Assembly: GCA_947624465.1 (NCBI GenBank)
Contig: CANQKJ010000046.1
Span: 1-11,116, forward strand
DNA length: 11,116 bases
Reading direction: 5' to 3'
Origin: an uncultured Oscillospiraceae bacterium
GTDB taxonomy: Bacteria; Bacillota; Clostridia; Oscillospirales; Oscillospiraceae
A model generated the notes under the pieces. That model ran no database searches, was not told the DNA's origin, and was given only the letters and a program-made list of their open reading frames with translations. Position numbers and translations under genes: made by a program. Of this stretch, positions 7,695-11,116 are shown piece by piece (within the stretch, counting starts at the first letter, position 1; every line of letters starts with the position of its first letter).

Positions 7695-7736
7695 AATCAG
7701 AGCGGATGCCGTAGCGAGGGCAGCAATAAACTGCGC
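7695..7736 (-). other. In-frame continuation of the Spo0A-like domain after TGA
   Basis: Directly after the TGA, in the same frame, the - strand reads AQFIAALATASALI. This resembles the last helix of Spo0A (SEFIAMVADKLRL in Bacillus, from memory). The open frame then runs on to 7440 without further recognisable homology. A single C-to-T change of CGA to TGA would explain the stop. Confidence 0.5.
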
Positions 7737-8048
7737 TCAAGGCGGTTTAGTGCCTAAAGTGCATCGGGCCAGTTTGGTAAGGAAAGAAGGGTTGCGGTTC
7801 CATGCCACATTGATCACGGTGCGCAAATCGCGTTCAACGCAGCTCCAGCTTGTATCAAAGCGTTTCGCAATATCGGGGTAAAGCCGTTTGGTCACCAGCA
7901 GGAGACGGTCCTGGGACAGAGCGCATAGAGCGGCGGCATAGGCGGCATATTGAAAGCCCTTATAAGTTTCAGGAATACCAAGGCGCCGCAGCAAGTCACA
8001 GGCAGAGGCCAGCAGAGCCGGATCAAAGGGCTCAAAATCAGGCATCAT
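7737..8048 (-). CDS. Stand-alone Spo0A C-terminal DNA-binding domain protein
   Basis: A 103-residue protein that is essentially only the Spo0A effector domain (PF08769) with no receiver domain. Blocks LGIPETYKGFQY (23-34), VTKRLYPDIAKRFDTS (52-67) and CVERDLRTVINVAWNR (70-85) align with the corresponding helices of Spo0A, including the recognition-helix region before VERAIRHAIEVAW in the sporulation regulator. Such a protein should bind 0A-box-like DNA without phosphorylation control, or dimerise with or compete against Spo0A; this is inference. The start at 8048 overlaps the upstream XRE gene's stop as ATGA and has GAGGTGG just upstream; ATG at 8045 is an alternative. The frame ends at TGA 7737-7739, just before the point where Spo0A proteins have a final helix. 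The next codons (AQFIAALATA) resemble that helix, so the gene looks truncated by a nonsense change. Confidence 0.82.
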   Translation of the reverse strand: MMPDFEPFDPALLASACDLLRRLGIPETYKGFQYAAYAAALCALSQDRLLLVTKRLYPDIAKRFDTSWSCVERDLRTVINVAWNRNPSFLTKLARCTLGTKPP

Positions 8049-8398
8049 TTCCCACCTCGCTGGATCAACCGAAAAAGGGTCAGGAGGCACTCCAGCGCTT
8101 TCTGCTGCTCCTCGACACTGATGCGGCTGTACCAGTCCAGCGTGTAAAGGAATCCGAAAGTAGCGCTCATTTCCTGCGGAGATAAAACGCCGTTTGTCAG
8201 AGTGTCGAGAGGGATACCCAGCTGATGCGCGATACGAAGCGCGGTGTCTAAAGTGGTTTGCCCGCTATTCAGAACGGCCTGGAGCGTAGATCTCGGGATG
8301 GCGATCTCCGAGGCAAATTCAGCCATAGACCAACCTTTGAACTCGCGGATCAGGTTGAGGTTTTTAGCGAAGTTGTCCGCTTTTTCTGTAGTGTTCAT
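8045..8398 (-). CDS. XRE-family helix-turn-helix regulator
   Basis: A 117-residue protein with a Cro/CI-type helix-turn-helix at about residues 10-66 (NLNLIREFKGWSMAEFASE, then IPRSTLQAVLNSGQTTLDTALRIAHQLGIPLDTL). The C-terminal part (75-117) is helical and may dimerise. The start at 8398 has an excellent ribosome site, AAGGAGG (8405-8411 on +), six bases away; a longer reading from 8443 would place that site inside the gene. Its stop overlaps the ATG of the Spo0A-like gene, so the two are translated as a pair. A perfect 8-bp inverted repeat covers the ribosome site and the bases upstream of it, a plausible autoregulatory operator. Targets are unknown. The size and layout resemble control genes of integrated elements. 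Confidence 0.85.
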   Translation of the reverse strand: MNTTEKADNFAKNLNLIREFKGWSMAEFASEIAIPRSTLQAVLNSGQTTLDTALRIAHQLGIPLDTLTNGVLSPQEMSATFGFLYTLDWYSRISVEEQQKALECLLTLFRLIQRGGK

Positions 8399-8406
8399 AG
8401 AGTTCC

Positions 8407-8432
8407 TCCTTATGATCGATATAACATAAGGA
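8407..8432. promoter_or_regulatory. Candidate operator upstream of the XRE gene
   Basis: Perfect inverted repeat TCCTTATG (8407-8414) / CATAAGGA (8425-8432) with a 10-base spacer, overlapping the ribosome-binding site of the XRE gene. The 10-mer ATAAGGATAA that includes its right arm (8426-8435) recurs at 8500-8509. The size and position suit dimeric repressor binding, but the DNA-binding protein is not proven. Confidence 0.4.
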
Positions 8433-8516
8433 TAAAGGAACATATCGAAAAATGTCGGACGGGCTTTTGGCTGGCTCGGCCGGATTTTCGTACATTTTGA
8501 TAAGGATAAGCAAAAC

Positions 8517-8538
8517 GGGCCCGCTTTTCAGCGGACCC
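8517..8538 (-). terminator. Hairpin terminator-like structure
   Basis: Arms 8517-8524 and 8531-8538 around a six-base loop. On the - strand the single non-Watson-Crick position becomes a G-U wobble, and the stem is followed by TTTT (8512-8515). On the + strand it is a C-A mismatch without a T-run. It would terminate transcription arriving from the IS66 remnant, upstream of the XRE gene. Confidence 0.5.
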
Positions 8539-8579
8539 ATGTGAAAAATGCGTTTGTAGTCATATGCCCTGCCGGGCTG

Positions 8580-8726
8580 GCAGTGTTTCGGGGCGTTGGC
8601 CGGCGTCAGATGTTCCGCCCAGTCATCCCCGGCCCGCACCAGTATCGGCGCTTCAGACAGCACCCAAAGCAGTTATCGGTAGGGGGCCAACCCGCCCTCC
8701 TTTGCCGTCTCTATCAAGTTGTATAT
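8580..8726 (-). pseudogene. IS66-family transposase, C-terminal remnant
   Basis: On the - strand from 8726 the frame reads IYNLIETAKEGGLAPYR, stop, LLWVLSEAPILVRAGDDWAE, then HLTPANAPKHC. This corresponds to the conserved C-terminus of IS66 TnpC transposases (YSLIETAKENGLDPYRYLxWVL...LTPANAP in clostridial members, from family knowledge). The stop is TAA at the position where Tyr is expected, a one-base change from TAT or TAC. Upstream of 8726 no more transposase is readable, so only about 50 codons survive. The downstream frame stays open but loses resemblance. Not a functional gene. Confidence 0.65.
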
Positions 8727-8751
8727 CCGTCGCTACATTTTACGCTTACAA

Positions 8752-8783
8752 GCAAACACCGCTGCAACAGCAGCGGCGTTTGC
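8752..8783 (-). terminator. Terminator of the AlbA_2 regulator gene
   Basis: A 14-bp stem (8752-8765 with 8770-8783) around a four-base loop, about 53 bases after the TGA at 8836. On the - strand the only imperfect position is a G-U wobble, whereas on the + strand it is an A-C mismatch, which favours - strand use. The T-run after it is short (TTGT). The + side has TCTTTTC, so weak bidirectional use is possible. Confidence 0.6.
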
Positions 8784-8835
8784 TCTTTTCTCCGCAGGCA
8801 ATTTTTCCTGCTCCATTTTCGGGATTAACCACATT

Positions 8836-10341
8836 TCAACGATTTGCTTCGTCACTATCAACGACTGTCTGGTAGGTCTGCTTCGGACTCTTGGGACGGT
8901 CAGGAATAGATAAGCCGATCATCCCACCCTTTACCAACGGGTCCAGATACCGCTTCAATGCGTAGCTGACCGAGGGGATTTCCAAAAATGCAATGATTTC
9001 GCCCCGGGTGCGTGGCTTTCTGCAAAAGGTTAGCAGGCCCTTGGGATCATCAATTTTGGCGGTCATCTCTCCTGTTACGGGGGTTGGCTCGGCCTGTGCA
9101 GCGGGTTCGGAGAGATCACAGCGCAGACAGACAGAAAATGTGCCGCGGGAGTCGGTAAATTCAGGCGGCGGTAATCCTCTCTCCGTCATGGCGCGGCAGA
9201 TTCGGGGAATTCCCGAATAACGATTTTCTGTTTTCCCCAAAGCCTCCATTGCGGTCACCAGGAATGGATTGCGCGTATCGGGCTGTGCTTTGCCCAGCTG
9301 ATCAACGGTCAGCCGACCGTACAGTCCGCCGGGGTTTGAAACCTCCAGGCGATCTGAGAAGAGGAGCAGCTGAATCGGCATATCCTCCGTATGAATGCTG
9401 TAGTCCCGATGCACCAAAGCGTTGAGGACGACTTCTCTGACCGCATCCAGCGGATATTCCGGAATATCCGTTCGCTTTCCTGAGAGCGGGTCGATATGCA
9501 CGGAAACACGCATATTGCTCCGCACAAACGCGACCGCAGCGTCCAATATTTCCGGAATCGTACCCTCTATTCGTTTGCTGTCAATAAAGCGCTGCCCATC
9601 CGGTCCCAGAACGCCCATTTCTGTGCCAGGAACGTGGGACGCAATGATGCCCAGCTGCGGAAACTGCGCCTGTGGATATAACCCAAAAAGCAAAATCGCC
9701 GCCAAAGTTACCCGACCCTTTGCCGTAATTCCAAGCAGCTCATAAACCTGCTTATCGGTCAGTTCCGATAGATTGGGGCGGTTCATCTTTCTGCGCTGAA
9801 CATACTCCTCCAGTTTCTTGCTATCCAGTATGTCAATGGAGCTTCCCGAAACAGCTCGGATATCGTCACGGTACTTTTTCCGAAACGCCTCGTAGCTGTA
9901 GACTTCATACTCAGTCATGGGCTTATCGGCATCGCCTACGCGGACATATGCGCCCCTCAACCGTCCCTTCGCGGTTTTGAAGCAGGGACGCTCCGCCAAA
10001 TCCACTGGCGGAATTTCTGCTGACACAAAAGTCAATCCATTTTCATCCCAAACGGAAAGGACCGGGCGCACGACAGGAGTCATCTCCTCGCCGATTTCAA
10101 CGAGACGCTTTTGCAATTCCTGCGCATCGTACACACCGACCTTTCGAAACCCGGCGTGCTCGTCAAGCCCAAACAGGATCACACCACCCTCATCCTGATT
10201 GGAAAAGGAAGAGAAGGTATCGTACAGCTTTTCAGGACAACCCAAGTGTGCAGACTTTACTTCTATGGTTTTCTCTTCACATTCCCGTTTCTGAACTTTA
10301 GAAACCAACAACTGAAGTTCAGTTTCTAACAAGATGCTCAC
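8836..10341 (-). CDS. AlbA_2 (Schlafen-like) ATP-binding transcriptional regulator
   Basis: A 501-residue soluble protein. Residues about 21-145 form the AlbA_2 domain (PF04326), with LYDTFSSFSNQDEGGVILFGLDE (39-61) as the 'ANTDGG...IGV' block and GAYVRVGDADKPMTEYEV (130-147). Residues about 295-405 match the HATPase_c_4 module: VREVVLNALVHRDYS (301-315), VSNPGGLYGRLT (334-345), RNPFL (357-361) and a GI/GLPPPEF tail. The last 60 residues look like a winged helix (TRGEIIAFLEIPSVSYALKRYLDPLVKGGMI). Proteins of this build are common, poorly characterised regulators, often on mobile islands and sometimes linked to phage defence; target and ligand are unknown. The start is GTG at 10341 with AAAGG very close upstream; TTG at 10332, with AGGTGAG before it, is an alternative. 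It has its own promoter-like site and terminator and seems intact. Confidence 0.85.
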   Translation of the reverse strand: MSILLETELQLLVSKVQKRECEEKTIEVKSAHLGCPEKLYDTFSSFSNQDEGGVILFGLDEHAGFRKVGVYDAQELQKRLVEIGEEMTPVVRPVLSVWDENGLTFVSAEIPPVDLAERPCFKTAKGRLRGAYVRVGDADKPMTEYEVYSYEAFRKKYRDDIRAVSGSSIDILDSKKLEEYVQRRKMNRPNLSELTDKQVYELLGITAKGRVTLAAILLFGLYPQAQFPQLGIIASHVPGTEMGVLGPDGQRFIDSKRIEGTIPEILDAAVAFVRSNMRVSVHIDPLSGKRTDIPEYPLDAVREVVLNALVHRDYSIHTEDMPIQLLLFSDRLEVSNPGGLYGRLTVDQLGKAQPDTRNPFLVTAMEALGKTENRYSGIPRICRAMTERGLPPPEFTDSRGTFSVCLRCDLSEPAAQAEPTPVTGEMTAKIDDPKGLLTFCRKPRTRGEIIAFLEIPSVSYALKRYLDPLVKGGMIGLSIPDRPKSPKQTYQTVVDSDEANR

Positions 10342-10362
10342 CTACCTTTCTTGCTTTTCTCA

Positions 10363-10391
10363 AGTTTACAACAAACAAAGAAAAAAGTAAA
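10363..10391 (-). promoter_or_regulatory. Candidate promoter of the AlbA_2 regulator
   Basis: On the - strand TTTACT (10386-10391) and TAAACT (10363-10368) are 17 bases apart, each matching four of six consensus positions, in an AT-rich gap between the kinase remnant and the regulator. It is about 20-25 bases upstream of the proposed start. Confidence 0.4.
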
Positions 10392-10409
10392 GTGAATTTT
10401 GTTGGTTTT

Positions 10410-10675
10410 TCAAAGGCTGTATTCTTTTACCTCTGGGAAAATCACGGTAATCGTTGTGCCTTTACCCTCTGCGCTTTGCAGCTCTATTTTCGCGTTATGG
10501 AGTCCTGCGGCGTGTTTCACGATGGACAGTCCCAGCCCAGTACCGCAAAGCTCTTTTGACCGGCTCTTGTCTACCCGGTAGAAACGCTCGAAAATGCGCT
10601 CCCGATGCTCCGGCGGGATACCGATCCCCGTGTCAGCTACGCAAAGGCGAACGCCCTCGCAGAGTGGCCCACGGA
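10410..10675 (-). pseudogene. Sensor histidine kinase, C-terminal catalytic fragment
   Basis: The - strand encodes the end of a PhoR/VanS-like HATPase domain: VADTGIGIPPEHRERIFERF (G1 and F boxes), YRVDKSRSK, CGTGLGLSIVKHAAGLHNA (G2 box) and a C-terminal strand TTITVIFP before the TGA at 10410. The N box, the HisKA domain with its phosphoryl-accepting His, and all sensor segments are missing. Upstream of about 10675 the same frame runs into unrelated sequence that reads as IstB in another frame. The 117-codon frame reaching 10763 is therefore a fusion artefact. The fragment cannot be a working kinase; a partner response regulator is not in the window. Confidence 0.8.
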
Positions 10676-10681
10676 TACCTT

Positions 10682-10759
10682 TAAGACGGTATTTCACTGG
10701 GAAAACTCCAGGTTGGACGTAATTATGAGGCTCTTGCGCTCGTAACAATCTGAGATAGG
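10682..10759 (-). pseudogene. IstB-like (IS21 helper ATPase) remnant
   Basis: In the frame shifted relative to the kinase, the - strand reads PISDCYERKSLIITSNLEFS then Q, stop, NTVL. This resembles the region near the C-terminus of IstB/DnaC-like ATPases of IS21 elements (..SDxYERRSxIxTSNLxFSxW..). The stop is TGA where the conserved Trp (TGG) would stand. About 25 codons are recognisable and there is no IstA or IS end in view. It abuts the truncated kinase, so an IS21-type insertion probably cut that gene and later decayed. Confidence 0.5.
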
Positions 10760-11116
10760 GCAATCCTTGACCAGTTCTCTTTGTGAGTACAGTTCAACCA
10801 TATCCTGCGGACTTTCGGCAAGACAAACAGCACTGAGTATGCGGATATCGAGGAGTGTCCTCAACAGCAGTACCCGCAGGCCCTGTGCAAATCAAAATCT
10901 ACGCTGCCGAATCAAACATCATGCAAACCTGCACCAGGAAGGATGAAAACGGAGCGGGGGTGTGGTAGACTGGAGAGGCACGGCAAAGGCCGACTTTTCT
11001 TGCCGCCAGGAGCGCGAGAATCAAACTGGAATCATGCTCTCCCGTTGAACCACAAATTGTCCCTGCCGGAACCGGCAATAGAGGACGCATAGTAAAGTGA
11101 AGCCTTGGAGAGCACG
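10760..11116. other. Window-end stretch without a confident gene
   Basis: No convincing gene. On the - strand a frame without a start runs from about 10880 into the IstB remnant (IRILSAVCLAESPQDMVELY), unrecognised. Another 63-codon frame (10899-11090) and a third one entering from the right edge are open but match nothing I know. A perfect 6-bp inverted repeat TGCCGG-AA-CCGGCA lies at 11064-11077. TGCTCTCC (11035-11042) has its complement GGAGAGCA at 11107-11114. The stretch may be decayed transposon sequence. Confidence 0.4.

Larger units (their letters stand above)
7153..7736. other. Element-end stretch without a confident gene
   Basis: Contains an AT-rich segment (7157-7225) with two copies of TTTCTATTA exactly 30 bases apart (7168-7176 and 7198-7206). 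It also has small inverted repeats (GCACA-TTT-TGTGC at 7226-7238; CGTGT-GTT-ACACG at 7248-7260, flanked by GCCGG/CCGGC), a promoter-like site at 7514-7543 and a weak 60-codon frame at 7276-7458. Nothing here matches a protein family I recognise. Part may be decayed coding sequence. Confidence 0.5.
7153..11116. mobile_element. One end of a putative integrated element (continues beyond window)
   Basis: Everything right of the tRNA-Val fragment differs from the left side. GC content falls from very high to AT-rich (7157-7225) and then to roughly half. Genes change from metabolic to regulatory, and three transposase or helper-gene remnants and a truncated kinase occur. The intact tRNA-Val and the integrase would be expected at the other end, off the right edge. 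Neither an integrase nor conjugation genes are visible in the window, so the type of element (ICE, prophage, satellite) is unknown. The boundary is inferred from the tRNA fragment and composition, not from a second att copy. Confidence 0.6.

Noticed and set aside
8364..8663. 99-codon - strand frame as a gene of its own
   Set aside because: It begins inside the IS66 remnant just after the internal stop, has no ribosome site, passes through a hairpin and enters the XRE gene; its front is transposase, the rest is chance.
10410..10763. 117-codon frame as a complete histidine kinase-like protein
   Set aside because: Its first ~30 codons are an out-of-frame reading of IstB-like DNA; only the part from about 10675 down is kinase, and it lacks the N box and HisKA domain.
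11036..11067. tRNA-like D-arm on the - strand (GTTC-AACGGGA-GAGC after GGGACAA)
   Set aside because: No anticodon arm, T-arm or matching acceptor strand can be built around it, so it is not a tRNA; chance or an old fragment.
1..11116. CRISPR array, rRNA, integrase or relaxase
   Set aside because: No regularly spaced repeats, rRNA signatures or recombinase motifs (tyrosine R-H-R-Y or serine resolvase blocks) were found in either strand.

Overview
The window looks like the chromosome of a GC-rich, spore-forming Firmicute of the Oscillospiraceae type (Flavonifractor / Intestinimonas / Lawsonibacter-like). The inference rests on the very high GC of bases 1-7100, Firmicute-style Shine-Dalgarno sites, a clostridial-type membrane protein with a CmpB-like domain, and a Spo0A-type DNA-binding domain. 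Species cannot be named from this sequence alone.

Bases 1-5539 (+ strand) are the end of a tightly packed alpha-glucan operon. It holds a pullulanase (5' end outside the window), a GH133 amylo-alpha-1,6-glucosidase, a GH13_31 oligo-1,6-glucosidase/alpha-glucosidase and a HAD-family hydrolase. Genes are separated by 11 bases or overlap by 8 and 4 bases, so translation is probably coupled. The three glycosidases all come from families that attack alpha-1,6 branch points, and together could take intracellular glycogen or imported branched limit dextrins to glucose. A perfect 16-bp hairpin at 5560-5594 ends this operon and also serves the convergent gene. Bases 5608-6888 (- strand) encode a polytopic membrane protein with a CmpB-type domain, with a good promoter at 6990-7018.

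At about 7107-7152 the landscape changes. The - strand carries the 3' half of a tRNA-Val(CAC), from the anticodon loop to CCA, followed by its own terminator at 7051-7102. The 5' half is missing. To the right the GC content drops abruptly, first to an AT-rich stretch and then to about half GC. This is the signature expected at the distal end of an element integrated into a tRNA 3' end, so I read 7153-11116 as one end of an integrated, partly decayed mobile element that continues past the window.

All recognisable material in that element lies on the - strand. From right to left there is a short IstB (IS21 helper ATPase) remnant joined to a truncated histidine-kinase catalytic domain, an apparently intact 501-aa AlbA_2/Schlafen-type ATP-binding regulator, a C-terminal IS66 transposase remnant with an internal stop, and a two-gene regulatory unit. 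That unit is an XRE repressor-like protein overlapping a small protein consisting only of a Spo0A C-terminal DNA-binding domain. The Spo0A-like gene has an in-frame TGA, and its family resemblance continues for about a dozen residues beyond it. No integrase, relaxase, CRISPR array or rRNA is visible.
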